From the NCBI GenBank assembly GCA_024803745.1, contig JANJXV010000013.1, positions 9,238,001 through 9,302,000 on the forward strand: a DNA stretch of 64,000 nt. Direction: 5' to 3'. This DNA is from Megascapheus bottae (lineage: Eukaryota > Chordata > Mammalia > Rodentia > Geomyidae). Below, in pieces: positions 10,921 to 22,455 of this stretch. Numbering within the stretch: position 1 is the first letter of the stretch; each line of letters starts with the position of its first letter. Made by a program: the position numbers and the translations under genes. The notes under the pieces are model-generated. The model saw only the letters and a program-made list of their open reading frames with translations. It ran no database searches and had not been told where the DNA came from.

Positions 10921-12029
10921 CCATTGAAGGCTTTAAGCAGAAACTTTATTGCAGTCTCCTTTCCTTTTTAGAGAAGCCTCCCTAAGGCTACAAAGAAGCT
11001 TCCATTCCACAGGATACAAGAATGCACGCAAGATGAAAGATGGATATTTTTTCTCTTTCCAAAACTGAGGCTAGTACCTAGCTCAGCACGGATAATCAAT
11101 AGATGCATGTAAAAGGAATAAATTAGCCATTTATGATAGACTTCGTAAATGAAGGAGAAAAAAAAAGAGAAAAGAATAGATGAGTCAGGTTATCCTAAGC
11201 CAATAAGCCAATAGTACACACAAATGACACATTTTGGGAAGTCCAAATTTAGAATGTGCCTTAAGGAAATGGTTTTCTAGCTTGTTTTAACCAAAGATCT
11301 GATTACTTAAGTGAAATCCCAAGCAGAAGACCGATACATGGATTATATAAAACATAATGAAGTGCCAAGATTGACCAGAGGTGGGGGTGGTGAGGGCCCT
11401 GGCACCTGACCGCTTACTCCTGCCCCTCCCCACCTTCCAATCACAGGCCAACTCACACAGCAGCCTTTAGACTCTCACCAGTCACCCTCCAAATCTAGCA
11501 CAATTCCACTCCTGCCAACCCCCCGGGTTTGGGGCAGTGGGGGCAGTCTTTCTGCAGAATCTTGGGTAAGGATGGTGTTTCTGGTTCTCTTTCCCCAACT
11601 GGAGAGCAGTCCTATAAAACAGGACCAGGAGAGATCATCGTGGAGCACATGGGCTCAGAGGGACATAGGTCAAATAAGACCCAAAGGAAAGGTAAAGGCT
11701 AGAGCTAGATGGGTGGCTCAGCAAATCTCCAGGACAACTTTTGAATTTCTCTCAGACCTTTCCCCCAAGACACTTACCCTTTCTCTCCCAGGCATCAAGG
11801 AGGGTGGGCGACACTTGTAGAGATAATAATCTGGGGTTCATATCCCAAATTGGACACTGTTTCCAGTGCAAGTTTGGATAGAAGCAATTAATAACAAGAG
11901 TGTAACAAATCCTCCCTTTAGAAGGACGCAGTGCAGAGTAAATAGGTTACTGGATGTGCGCCCTGCTTTCTAAACCAGGCAGCGCTCTGTAGGCACTGCC
12001 TCTGCCAGCCTGCAGCCTACCTTGCTTCA
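10921..12029. other. Intronic sequence, nothing recognised
   Basis: No named repeat. An A-rich patch lies at 11155-11178. Confidence 0.5.
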
Positions 12030-12180
12030 TCACAAGCATCTGCGTGTTGCATTTAAACAGGAAGCATCAGTCACGCTGACAAATCTCTGTGCCCTAATCA
12101 GTTAGAGGTTTGCCATTTATTCTCAAATGCTTGTTATTTTAGTTTTCAAATAGCCACATATTTAAATAGCATCAGCTTGA
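12030..12180. promoter_or_regulatory. Candidate conserved non-coding block
   Basis: Repeat-free, with 'gcatttaaacag', 'cctaatcagttagagg' and 'catatttaaatagcatcagc', a density of homeodomain/MEF2-like AT motifs set in mixed sequence. Conservation itself cannot be seen from one genome. Confidence 0.25.
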
Positions 12181-12289
12181 TCGCTTCTGTGGATTTGTGG
12201 CCCTTGTCCTGCGTGGGAGGAGAATCCCCTCATGGGGCCAGAGTCCCTGGCAGTGGCTGTGATCTCAAGAGAGGAACGCCAGGCATCAG

Positions 12290-12370
12290 AACACAAGATG
12301 GAGTTCCAGCTTTGCTCCTTCCCAGCTGGGTGAGCTTGCACATGTTGCTTTTCCTGAAGAAGACTTTTGC
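12290..12370 (+). mobile_element. MIR-like remnant
   Basis: 'gttccagctttgctccttcccagctgggtgagcttgcacatg' resembles the sense MIR 5' core. Confidence 0.4.
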
Positions 12371-13730
12371 CATGAGAATGACATGTATTTGTGTCAGGGT
12401 TCCAAAGTCGTAAGTATCGGCTCATGTGACATTCATCGTCTTCCCGCTGTTAGCTCAAAAACTCGAGATTGTGTGTGTCTTGCAATCCCCACTCCTTTGA
12501 ACAACTGTGGCAATATAGGACAATTCTCTGCCTGCCCACTACCTAGTTTATATTACATGACAAAGATATGGCAAATAGACACTTCATGGGTGTTCGCTGA
12601 GTAGGGGCCACCAAGTGTAGTGGTTGTTTTTGTGTTTTCGTTTTTTGTGTTTGTATATCCAGTGTCCTTTTTTTTAATGTCTGCAGTTAGCTATTGTGAG
12701 CTGAACTCCAGGCAGGAGAGTGTGTTTGGTGAGTCTGGGCACTGCGCTGCCTAAACACAGCCAGGACTTTTCCCTCTGCTGAGAAATATCAAGTTCCCCT
12801 GTCAGAGACCATGATCGCCAGCTCAATACCTTTTTCTAGATCATGCTAGAAGGTCCCTTCTGGTTCCATCTAAGCTCAGGCATCTGATTTAAACACTTTC
12901 CCTATCCAGTCCTCTTGGGGTGGGAAGAAAAAAGCTAGCAGGTTGCTTCTCCCAACAGCCCCTATTAAGTCTTGGGGGCTGTGACCCCCCCGCCATGGGA
13001 GAGGCAGCACAGGCTAGTGTCCAGGCATCTGGGCTGTATGCAGGATCTGGACCACTCAGGGCTAATCCTGCTCGGTGATGGTCGCTTGCAGTGACACAGA
13101 GCCTAAGGCTATTAAATCCCTCTCTTTGAAGGTGGTTCAGATTTCCTTGGGAATAGGGCTGCACAGTGGCCCAAGGTAATTGCTTCAGGGATTTCACTCC
13201 TCTCTTCCCTCTTGCCCAGAGCTGGGGCTTTGTCTGGAAAAGAGGAGTCCATCAGCTTGTCCCAGACAGGGCACAATCAGATGCCTGTGTGAGTCATCAG
13301 GAAGATGGGGGCATTGAGGATATGATAACTACTTGTCTCAAAGGTGAGGAAAGCCAAGTCCCAGACTTGTGTATAGGGCACGCCTAGCAATGCAGACTAC
13401 AGTGTTTTCTCTGCTGTTTTAGGACAAGACTCAAATCCGATCACTTTGAATCTCAGCACAGATTGGGGCACATAGTATGTTCCTGGGAAATGTTGGTTCA
13501 ATGACTAAGTGAAGGGATGCATGGTAAATAGAGAAGTTTGTATCTTGATGTACTGTTGAGGAAAGGGATGCAGAAATCCAGACTTGCACTGGAGGGAAAT
13601 GATTTTTTTATTAGGACTGGACTGTTCTCAGTGTTTTGCCTATAGCAATTCATTCAGTGATTCTCTCTTTTCTCATCCAACAGCCTTAACAATGTCTTTG
13701 AAGAAGTGTAGGCAGGTTTCATGAAGGCCA
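12371..13730. other. Intronic sequence, nothing recognised
   Basis: Contains T-rich patches at 12630-12680 but no repeat family or exon I can support. Confidence 0.5.
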
Positions 13731-13734
13731 TGAT

Positions 13735-13800
13735 ACAAGCTGGGGTATGTCAGGGCTAGGATTTGAACCCTGAGTATCTGGCTGACTGTAGAGGTGTTCT
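13735..13800 (-). mobile_element. MIR core remnant
   Basis: 'gtatgtcagggctaggatttgaaccctgagtatctggctgac' is the antisense MIR core end. Confidence 0.55.
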
Positions 13801-13993
13801 CAGCTAGCTTGAGCTGCTTGATATCTGACAGGGGGATGGAGGTTCTGGTGACTTTTGCTCTGCCTGTCTCACTAAGCTGAGGTCTGGGTGATACTGGAGA
13901 TGTCGAGAGATGTTCCACATTAAGAAAAGTATACTAAACATACTAGAGTTGTTACTGGATCACACAGGCCAAAATGGGCCCAACATACTATAA

Positions 13994-13999
<6 letters not shown>

Positions 14000-14042
<43 letters not shown>
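14000..14042. repeat. (AC)n microsatellite
   Basis: Uninterrupted AC run, potentially Z-DNA forming. Confidence 0.97.
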
Positions 14043-14046
<4 letters not shown>

Positions 14047-14884
14047 CTGCAAAGAGCAAACAGCCATCTCTCTCTCCCTCCTACGGGGTAGACTCCAAGA
14101 CTGGCACAATTAACTAAGGTTAACAACCCAAAAGAAGCAGAATTGATGGAGTGGCAAACAGAGTTTCTTAATGAAAACAAATTTAGGACTATAATCAAGG
14201 GTACAAAGTGAGGGTCTGGCCCCAGGAAGCCAAGCCGCATGCCTCAGGTGTAACATTAGCCGGCAGACCAGCAAGGGCCATCGTTTCCCCACAGAGGGTC
14301 AGACACAGGGCCTCCAGGGAGACTGAAAGACATTGTAGCCGTCTCTGCTCAGCCCATCAGATCCTGACATGCACTTGGGCAGCCTGGAGCCAGTGGAGGA
14401 GTTGGTTCCTGCTTTGCACCTGGTGGCTTCTGGGAAGGTAAACAGACACCATAGCTGGATCCAGGTTCCTGAGGCCCAGTGGTAAAGAACATTCTGAGCT
14501 TGCCTGTGTGTAGTGATCAGAGAATCCAGTGCTTAGAGCTCCCATCCATGGGCACCTCACCAAGGGCAGTGGGCAGAGCTTTCCCATGTTTCTGCATCTT
14601 CTGAGTGGTTTTGTGTTTGGCTTGGATGTCCCACAGGGACCGGACAGAACAAGCTCATGCAGGACTTGTGCTAGCAAGCTGCCTGTGATTCCACTCACAG
14701 AACCCAATGCCCCTGCTTCAGCTGGGAGCTTGTTTTGAATCTGAATCCTCTTAGCATGAGGTTTGGCATTCCTAAGACATGTGGAACTCATCCAACAACA
14801 TTCCCTCCTAACTCTGGTGTAGTTATTCATTTCCTTGTCTCTCTCACCCTTGGGAGGTATGGAAAATTTAAGGGCAGACCTTTG
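14043..14884. other. Intronic sequence, nothing recognised
   Basis: A 176-codon minus-strand frame at 14357-14887 is the longest frame without microsatellite content here. It has no domain I recognise and is probably chance. Confidence 0.45.
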
Positions 14885-14960
14885 CACCCTGATTCTGGGG
14901 CTTGGTTCCTGTCTCTCACTAACTGTGTGACTCAGAAACTAGAAACTTCACCAGAGTGAA
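14885..14960 (+). mobile_element. MIR-like remnant
   Basis: 'ggttcctgtctctcactaactgtgtgactcagaaactagaaacttc' is the sense MIR core. A G/C-run follows at 14983-14999. Confidence 0.5.
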
Positions 14961-15214
14961 GGACAAGCCTTTATCTCACACCTGGCGGGGGGGGGGGGGA
15001 GGTTGCTCCCTGATTCAATAGTAGTAGTGCCTACTGGTTGCAGGGCTAGAAACTTGGGACTCCAAACTGAACAAGAAAGACAGTCTCCAGCTGTATAGGG
15101 CTTAGAGCATATAATTGAGCAATTACTTATTTATATGTTTGATAAGTTCTTCAAATGAGAGAAATTTCTATGCTTTGAATTACTGTTGGAAGTCTAGTTT
15201 ATTTAAGGTACTTT

Positions 15215-15310
15215 AATGATCTGAGCCTCAGTTTCCCCATCTACAATATGGAAATTGATACTTGTATCAGGCCTAACAGGTATAACTTCAAAGGGATCAT
15301 TTGTGTCTTC
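15215..15310 (+). mobile_element. MIR SINE remnant
   Basis: 'tctgagcctcagtttccccatctacaatatggaaattgatac' is the classic sense MIR segment. Confidence 0.75.
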
Positions 15311-15955
15311 CTGTTTCTAAGGATCAGTGGGCTGGACAGAGCCAGGAGTCTTAGCTGTCTCTTCCAACATGCCATTATAATCTACTGGGAACTCAATGGC
15401 TTAGCAATGTATCTCTGCTAACAAGTGGGATAGCCTCAGCTCCTATGTGATGGCTGTTTTTCCCAAAGCAGCAGAAGTCAAGCCCAAGGGTTCAAGGAAT
15501 TTTCAGTGCCTCTGAATTGAGCTTGCTAATGTTCTTTCCACCCATTGGCCAGTGCTTTGGCCAACCCCAAGCCAATAACACAGAGAAATGGGATTCCTCA
15601 GAAACCATTACTGTAGCCATTAGCACCACAGCTAACTCTCAAGTATGTCCTGAGGGCTTAGTATTATGTGATGTGGTGTATTTGATGTTTGTGTTACTAC
15701 TCATAACCACAAGTAGTAGAAGCTCAAGAACTTGTAGGTATATGAGCTGAGAAGCTTGTTTCCTTACTGGGAAGGAAGGAAAACAAATGGCATGGGACTG
15801 GGCCATCTACAAGACATTTTACAATGTGTGGCTAAATACTATAAGACAGGAGATCAGTCTGTGTGATCAGGAGACTGTACCAGACTCCAGCTTTCAACCC
15901 TGCTGCTTCAAAGAGTGACCAAACAGAAGTGACTCAGTGGGTGGGACAGAAGAAT
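15311..15955. other. Intronic sequence, nothing recognised
   Basis: Unique-looking; no repeat or exon supported. Confidence 0.5.
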
Positions 15956-15959
15956 TTAT

Positions 15960-16070
15960 GCAAAATAAGGATTCAGCACAGTTGTTTATTGAAGATTTGT
16001 TTGGTGCCAAGCACAGAGTGAAGTGTTCTCAGGGACCACCTTATCTAATCTTCAAGAAAAGTCTATCAGA
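15960..16070 (+). mobile_element. L2-like fragment
   Basis: 'gtttattgaagatttgtttggtgccaagcacagagtgaagtg' follows the L2 tail pattern. Diverged. Confidence 0.4.
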
Positions 16071-16211
16071 TGGTAGGTACTATACGTATTGTAAAGGAAA
16101 TGAAGTCCCAGATAGTTTATTTGTCCAACATAGCACAGAAAGTAGCACAGAAAGAACACAAGAGGTTCAACATCCCAATCCACATATGTCCGACTCAAAA
16201 ATACCACAACT

Positions 16212-16408
16212 CGGTCTGGGAGTTTGGCCTAGTGGTAGAGTGCTTGCCTAGCATGCACAAAGACCCGGATTCGACTCCTGGGTACCACATACTTAGAAAA
16301 AGCCAGAAGTGGTGCTGAAGCTCAAGTGGTAGAGGTCTAACCTTGAGAAAAATCCAAGGATGGTCCTCAGGCCCTAAGCTTAAGCCCAGGACTGGCAAAA
16401 AAAAAAAA
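16212..16408 (+). mobile_element. Family A composite SINE with target-site duplication
   Basis: Complete dimer with a 12-A tail. The perfect duplication ataccacaact lies at 16201-16211 and 16409-16419. Confidence 0.95.
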
Positions 16409-16449
16409 TACCACAACTTAGGGGAAAAATCTGTTTTTCTTTGACAATT

Positions 16450-16668
16450 TCTTTTTTGCCTGTCCTACGGCTTGAACTCTGGACCTGGACACTGTCCATG
16501 AGCTTTTGTACTTGAGGCTTGAACCACAGCTCCACTTCCAGCTTTTTGTGGTTAATTGGAGATAACAATCTCACAGACTTTTCTCTCCAGGATGGCTTTA
16601 AAATGTGATCCTCAGATCCCAGCATTTTGAATAGCTAGGATTATAGATAGGAGCCACCAGTACAGGGC
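16450..16668 (-). mobile_element. Family B composite SINE
   Basis: Antisense right unit, then 'gtggttaattggagataacaatctcacagac', then the B1 part ending 'aggagccacc'. Confidence 0.8.
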
Positions 16669-16673
16669 AATAT

Positions 16674-17945
16674 TTGTTTTTGAAAGTTTTATTGAGACTA
16701 TTGTGATGGACATGCAGATGTTAGAAATAATGCTAATACACCCTTTACCCAGTTTTTTCCAGTGGTAGCACTTTGGAAAATTATCATAAAGGCACCAATT
16801 ACAACTAGCTAGCATTACAATTAGCATTGATGCAATCTGTTCACTTTACTCGGATTTCTCATTTTCTCAGAACTTACTCCAGTGTGAACTTACTTGTTTG
16901 CTATTTCATTGTGTGTACAAGTGAGCATTCATCACCACAGGTACCCCCTCCTATTGCACTGCACAGCCTCACAAATACCCCCCCCCTGCCATTTCTTAAC
17001 CCCAACGACCACCAACCTGTTCTTCATTTCCAAAGTTTTGTCATTTCAAACATGTTCTATAAGTGGAATCTTACAGTATTCAACTTTTTTTGTGATTTGC
17101 TTTTTTTCACTCAGCACAATTCCCTGGAGACTCATTAGTATCTTATTTCATTCTTTCCCCCCCCCCCCCAACCATTGGGAAGTTTTCCATGATACTCTAC
17201 CATTGATTTAACCAGTCTCCTGTCAAAGAACATCTGGACTCTTTCCAGTTCTTGGCTATTAGGAATAACACCTCTGTGAACATTGTTGTACAGGCTTTTG
17301 TGTGAACATAACTCTCCATTTTGGAGGGCTAAATGCCCAAGAGGGCAATTGCTAGCTTGTACAGTAATTGCATGTTTCATTTTCTAAGCAACTGCCAAAC
17401 TGTTTTCCGGAGGGCCCTACCATTTTAAATTCCTACCAGCAATGTATGGTGATCCATTTTCCCTGTATCTCTGTCAACATTTGTAGTTGTCATTTTTTTT
17501 CTTTTAGCCCTGGTGATGGTGTGGGATGATGGTTCATTATGATTTTAATCTGCCTTCCCCTGATGGCTAAAGATGTTGAACACTTTTTATGTACTTATGT
17601 GCCATCTGTATATCTTCCATGGCAAAATATCTATTTATCACTTTGGGCCATTTTCTAATTGAAATATATGTTTGTTTGTTTCACTGTTGAGTTTTGGGAG
17701 TTCCTTCTATGATCTAGATACTAGCCTTGTTGATATGTGGTTTGCCAAAATTGACTCCCTCCCCCCCAGTCTGGAGGTAATGTGGCTTTTCATCCTCTTA
17801 AGAGAGTCTTTTGCAAAGTAAAGGTTTTGAATTTTAGGTACAATGTATCAATTTTTCCTTTGGGGGATTGTGCTTTTGATAAAAGACCTACATCTTAAAC
17901 CACTATGTTCCATTGCTTTCTAGAGCCTGGGGAGAAGTAGGCTTG
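16674..17945 (-). mobile_element. L1 3' fragment, old (L1M-type)
   Basis: The plus strand shows the reverse complement of an L1 ORF2 end and 3' region: 'tcatttcaaacatgttctataagtgg', 'ttttcactcagcacaattccctggagactca', 'aactgccaaactgttttccggag', 'gccattttctaattg', 'tagatactagccttgttgatatgtgg'. Many indels. A C-run interrupts it at 17157-17170. No intact frame. Confidence 0.88.
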
Positions 17946-18089
17946 TTCTAGGGAAAAGAAATTCTCATACTTGTCCATTTCTAAAGCACAGAGTTAGGGC
18001 TGGCAGCAAAGCTCTGGAAACAAAACGAAGAGTGAATTTCCTCAACCACAGTACATGGTGTACAGCCAATTTTGGAAAATGAGATGTAG

Positions 18090-18312
18090 CTGGATTCTGG
18101 TGGCTCACACCTATAATAATTTTAACTACCCAGGAGGCTGAGATGTGAGAATCAAAGTTTAAAGCCAGCCTAGAACAAAAAGTTCATAAGACTAATCCAC
18201 AGTTAACCAGCAAAAAACAGAAGTGGAGATGTGGCTCAAATGTTACAGTACTAGCTTGAGTGAAAAAGCCAAGTGACAGTCTGCGGCCCTGAACTCAAAT
18301 CTCAGTATTGCA
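18090..18312 (+). mobile_element. Family B composite SINE
   Basis: The B1 part ('tggtggctcacacctataataa', 'caggaggctgagatgtgag') is joined to the right unit ('agaagtggagatgtggctcaaatg...cggccctgaactcaaatc'). Confidence 0.82.
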
Positions 18313-18609
18313 TATCCACACATGTACCCCCCCACACACACATGCATAAAGATGAAATACGTTAGGATAAAGGGAACACATGCCCGAGACGGAGCTTGAA
18401 CAACTGCTATTCCATTAAGGGTAGAATGCAGAGATTCACAGAGACAAAAAGCTATCCAAGTAGCCTGTCTCAGGGCTTAGGCCTCTTTCTGGCTTCCTAT
18501 CCTTTATTTGGGGGGGCGAGGGGAGGGCAGCTGCATGGTTGTCTACTCCCTACCCCCACCCCAGACAGCCCTTTCTCCATTCAGACTGCCCCAGAGAATT
18601 CCTTTCTTT

Positions 18610-18910
18610 AAAGCACTTATAAGACTTAATTACCAATGGCGAAGTCCTGTGGGGCCTTGGATGAAAGGCTCGGGAGCGGTGTGAGGCTTGATTAGGCGTG
18701 TACAACTCCAGGTGCAATTAGCTCCACGAGAGGCTGGCCTTGCCTTTATCTGTCTCCAGTTCTGTGTGACTTACAGCAGCTAATTATTGAAATAAAAATC
18801 ATCTGGCCACCCAGCTACTGGCAAAGGGGCAGTAATATCCACTAAGTCTCCCTTTAATGATGGGAAATGGAGGCAGCTTCAGGCAGTTCGGGTTTTCCCA
18901 TCATTATGGG
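18610..18910. promoter_or_regulatory. Candidate conserved enhancer block, TAAT-rich with an inverted repeat
   Basis: Repeat-free, with 'gacttaattaccaatgg', 'gtgcaattagctcc' and 'gcagctaattattgaaat'. A perfect 13-bp inverted repeat, taatgatgggaaa (18855-18867) and tttcccatcatta (18894-18906), spans a 26-base loop. Clustered homeodomain-type cores in otherwise mixed sequence are typical of intronic developmental enhancers. Enhancer activity is inference. Confidence 0.35.
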
Positions 18911-19110
18911 CCTTTTTTCTCCACTTCTTTTGAGACTTGGGTACCTAGAGGAAGCAAGTGAAATTCTGCCAGAGTCACTTCTCTTCGCCTTGTCCTCATG
19001 ACATGCCTTTCTGGAATACCTTGACTAACCAGTCTCATCGGCTATAATGAACCCTTTTAGCACCTCCTTAAGGGATGTTGTAGTCATTGCATACTGTGGA
19101 ACTCCTCCTG

Positions 19111-19112
<2 letters not shown>

Positions 19113-19165
<53 letters not shown>
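19113..19165. repeat. (GT)n microsatellite
   Basis: Uninterrupted GT run of about 53 bp, potentially Z-DNA forming. Confidence 0.98.
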
Positions 19166-19166
<1 letters not shown>

Positions 19167-19167
<1 letters not shown>

Positions 19168-20566
19168 AGCGTGTGTTCCAGGACATCAGAGCAGTCCTTA
19201 GACAGAGATTAAGTATGTGGTAGATGAAAAAAAAAATGTCTAAGGCCAAGAAAGGAAGCAGGAAGTAGCAGACAGTTCCTGTTTTGCTTGCTGAGATGTA
19301 GTTGTCTTAGTCCCTTCCTTTCTAAAACATAAAGTCCTAAGTGGCTCTTGGTAGCACCACGGTTAGCCACCTGCAAACATCTAGGGGATTATATGAGCTG
19401 GAGGAGCAAATTTGCTCCACTGAGAGTGACTTGGAATTGAAGGGCAGGGCTATGCCTGTGGAGGACAGGATTCCTGGCCACCTGAGCAGGCTGCAGGAGG
19501 AGGCCTTCAGTGTGCAGAGCAATGGTATTCAAGCTGCTCTGAGTTCTCAGCAGGCAAAGACAAGATCAGAGTGCTTTGTAGCCAGGCATCCAAGCATTAG
19601 ATGGAGACTCTTCTGTGCAGAGCTATGTGTCTTTATTCATTTCAGCTCAATCCAGCCAACCCCGGCTGTGCCACTAGGTGGTTCTCAGCATAGAGAATGA
19701 GTCATGATGCAGTTCCTACCAAAGAAGTAATGATCCCTGTGAAGTGAGTCTTCATAAGATGGAGAAAATGAAGCAGAGATAGAAAGGCTACCTCATCTGT
19801 GCCAAGGGCCTCTGAGAGGCTCCAGATAAAGCATGAAAGACTACTGGGCGATACTTCTAGCCACTGCTCTGTGGAAGCAAGTTAGCATGTATTGGGGAAT
19901 GGCCTAATTCATAGTAACTAAGAAACAAAAAGAATGGGTAGGATTTTAAGAAAAGGGTCAATTCTGCCCTCTGGGACTGTCTTGCTTCTGCCTTACCTTG
20001 AATCTGTATCAGCTCCCAGTGAGATCTGAGCCCATATCCATTGGGCAGCAGTTTTGAGTTTTGCCAGCTCTGTCCTCAAAGCTCAATAGCAGAAGGCCTG
20101 GAAAAGAGAGTCACCATAGATCCTTCCCTTTCTGATCAAGTTCTATGGGTGACTATAGATACTAAATGCACCTGCACACACATAGACATGTATGTTCATG
20201 CATGTGCGCACACAGACACACATATACACATGCATCCAGTCCTTACTGTCCTTGCAGCAGTGACTCCTTGGAGGAAGGGACTGTGATGCCTTCATTTCTG
20301 TCTCTCTGTCCCTGGGATATTGTAGGTGTCAGGTGTGCCCAGGGCAGAACCTGGAGTTTTATTAGCCATGCAACCCTGGGATACAGGATCCCCATCCTGA
20401 GGCTGAGGATCCAGTGGAGAAAGGCTTTGTATAGTCATAGGACATCTAAAACTCACAGGATGGACTTTCACCCAAATGTATGTTTCCCATGCAGATGTTG
20501 AGGGATGTCTTTCCCTCTAAATAAGGTGGAGACAAACATGGGAGAAGTCCCACCATTGATCATTCT
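19167..20566. other. Intronic sequence, nothing recognised
   Basis: 1.4 kb without a named repeat. An irregular CA-rich patch lies at 20172-20235. Confidence 0.5.
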
Positions 20567-20581
20567 CTGGGTAAAATTATT

Positions 20582-20780
20582 ATTATTATTATTATTTGCC
20601 AATCCTGGGCTTAAGCTCAGGGCCTGAGCACTGTCCTTGGATTTTTCTCAAGGTTAGAGCTCTACCACTTGAGTCTCAGCACCACTTCTGGCTTTTTCTA
20701 AGTATGTGGTACCAAGGAATTGAACCTGGGTCTTCGTGCATGCTAGGCAAGCACTCTACCACTAGGCCAAACTCCCGGCT
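20582..20780 (-). mobile_element. Family A composite SINE, first of a tandem pair
   Basis: Antisense dimer whose tail position holds (ATT)n at 20575-20596. It shares one outer target duplication with the next copy. Confidence 0.93.
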
Positions 20781-20787
20781 CAACACC

Positions 20788-20997
20788 TTGTTTTTTTTTT
20801 TGTTTTTTTGTTTTTTGGGTTTTTTTGCCAGTCCTGGGCTTAAGCTCAGGACCTGAGCACTGTTCTTGGATTTTTCTCAAGGCTAGGGCTCTACCACTTG
20901 AGCCTCAGCACTACTTCTGGCTTTTTCTAAGTATGTAGTACCAAAGAATTGAACCCGGGTCTTCGTGCATGCTAGGCAAGCACTCTACCACTAGGCC
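20788..20997 (-). mobile_element. Family A composite SINE, second of a tandem pair
   Basis: Antisense dimer with a T-rich tail at 20788-20826, very similar to the preceding copy. The outer duplication ctgggtaaaattatt lies at 20567-20581 and 20998-21012. Confidence 0.93.
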
Positions 20998-21067
20998 CTG
21001 GGTAAAATTATTTTCATGCCTTCCTCCTTTCCATCTCCAACTTTCCCTAAGAAGATCTAGTGGTGAC

Positions 21068-21070
<3 letters not shown>

Positions 21071-21121
<51 letters not shown>
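21071..21121. repeat. (TG)n microsatellite
   Basis: Uninterrupted TG run ending at the tail side of a minus-strand family B SINE. Confidence 0.98.
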
Positions 21122-21122
<1 letters not shown>

Positions 21123-21312
21123 GGTCTTGGGGCTTGAACTCAGGGCCTGGGCACTGTCCATCTGTTTCTTCAAGACTAGTACTCTTACCACTTGAACTAC
21201 TGTTTACTTCCAGCTTTTTGGTTTTTATTGAGATGAGTGTCTCCTAGACTTTCCTGTCCAGGCTTAGAACTGCGATCCTCGGATCTCAGACTGCTGAGTA
21301 GCCAGGATAAAG
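21122..21312 (-). mobile_element. Family B composite SINE
   Basis: 'ggggcttgaactcagggcc' (right unit), 'tttttattgagatgagtgtctcctagac', then the B1 part 'cctcggatctcagactgctgagtagccagg'. Confidence 0.75.
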
Positions 21313-21425
21313 AAAGGGCACATAAGGAAACTGAGTTTTAACAAATGCTTGGTGCTATGTGTCTGGTCAAAGTGTATACTGCAGATCTGAGATTTGAACC
21401 CAAGGCAGCTCTTCTATAATATCTG
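21313..21425 (-). mobile_element. MIR SINE remnant
   Basis: 'gcacataaggaaactgagttttaac' and 'cagatctgagatttgaacccaaggcag' are antisense MIR core pieces. Confidence 0.6.
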
Positions 21426-22240
21426 TGCTTGTTAGCTTGGAGTGTTCCTGCTTCTGTGGAGTAAAAGGAAGACTGACATGTAGGTGTGCCTCTGACTAGT
21501 GGATGCCTTTGGAGACAGAAAAGCTAGACCAGAAATCTAGAAAGCACAGCCATGATAAAGCCTCCTGTTGACTGAAGGCCTGTGGTATCTCAGGTCCCAT
21601 GCATGGCCAGCTCTTTGAGGGGGTCAGGCAGCTCTCATAGAAGCCCTTCTGGCTCAGGATCAGAGCCACCTGCCTTTGATACCTCCAACAGAAGATGGCT
21701 CCTGTAGGCAGAAATGCCATCTGTCAGCTGCCTGGCAGCTTCTGGATAGAGATATCCCCACAGCCAGGCCATACTTCAGCCCACTCCCAAAAAGCTCTCT
21801 CCCTGGCCATGTGTGCTCTTCTGTACCAGGCCTTCAGAAGCAGTGGTAAAAGTCCTTTTGTCTAACCCAGGTCAGGGGTTAAGCTAATTGCTAAAAGAAC
21901 TAATTCCACGCAAAGTGAAAAAACAAATTGTTAACTTGAAGGGACAAGTGGGGCTAGGAGAGATGAGAGAATGATGATGGGAATGATATAAATTAAGATA
22001 CATTGTAGTTATAAATGGATTTGTTGAACTGGAACTTATTTGTGTAACTACTTAAATTATTTTAAGAAACATTAAAACAAAATAGGACAATTAAACAAAT
22101 CAGAAAAAAGGGGTGTGCATTGGAAGAAGCCAATGTAGGTTATGATTTAAACCGTGAGCCTTGCTATGGGATAGCCCTATATGAGTCTAGACTCTTGAAT
22201 AAAGGCATAACATGTCTAAATGCTGTTTCTCTGCCTATAA
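21426..22240. other. Intronic sequence, nothing recognised
   Basis: The right half (21890-22110) is A/T-rich. No repeat or exon supported. Confidence 0.5.
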
Positions 22241-22245
22241 AAGGG

Positions 22246-22455
22246 AGACAGTGTTAGTGGCTCACACCTGTAATTCTAGCTTCTCAAGACACAGATCTAG
22301 AGAATCAAAGTTTAAGGAGCCTGGTCAGAAAAGTTTACTAGATTCCATCTCCAAAATACCCCGCAAAAAAGCTAAGCTGGGTACATGACTTAAGTGGTAG
22401 AGGGCCAACCTACCCAGGGTGAAGACCTGAATTTAAACCCTGTACTGCCAAAATA
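22246..22455 (+). mobile_element. Family B-like composite SINE, old
   Basis: 'gttagtggctcacacctgtaattctagc' (B1 start), 'gactaagctgggtacatgacttaagtggtagag' style right part and an (AAATA)n-like tail. More diverged than most. Confidence 0.65.

Noticed and set aside
13920..14240. Frame rich in Cys-Val repeats (also at 20969, 29006, 52434)
   Set aside because: Translation of GT/AC dinucleotide runs.
14357..14887. 176-codon minus frame as a possible gene
   Set aside because: No domain, no splice support and an overlapping plus frame; most likely chance in stop-poor sequence.
16827..17211. Two overlapping plus frames of about 105 codons
   Set aside because: They run antisense to an old L1 3' fragment.
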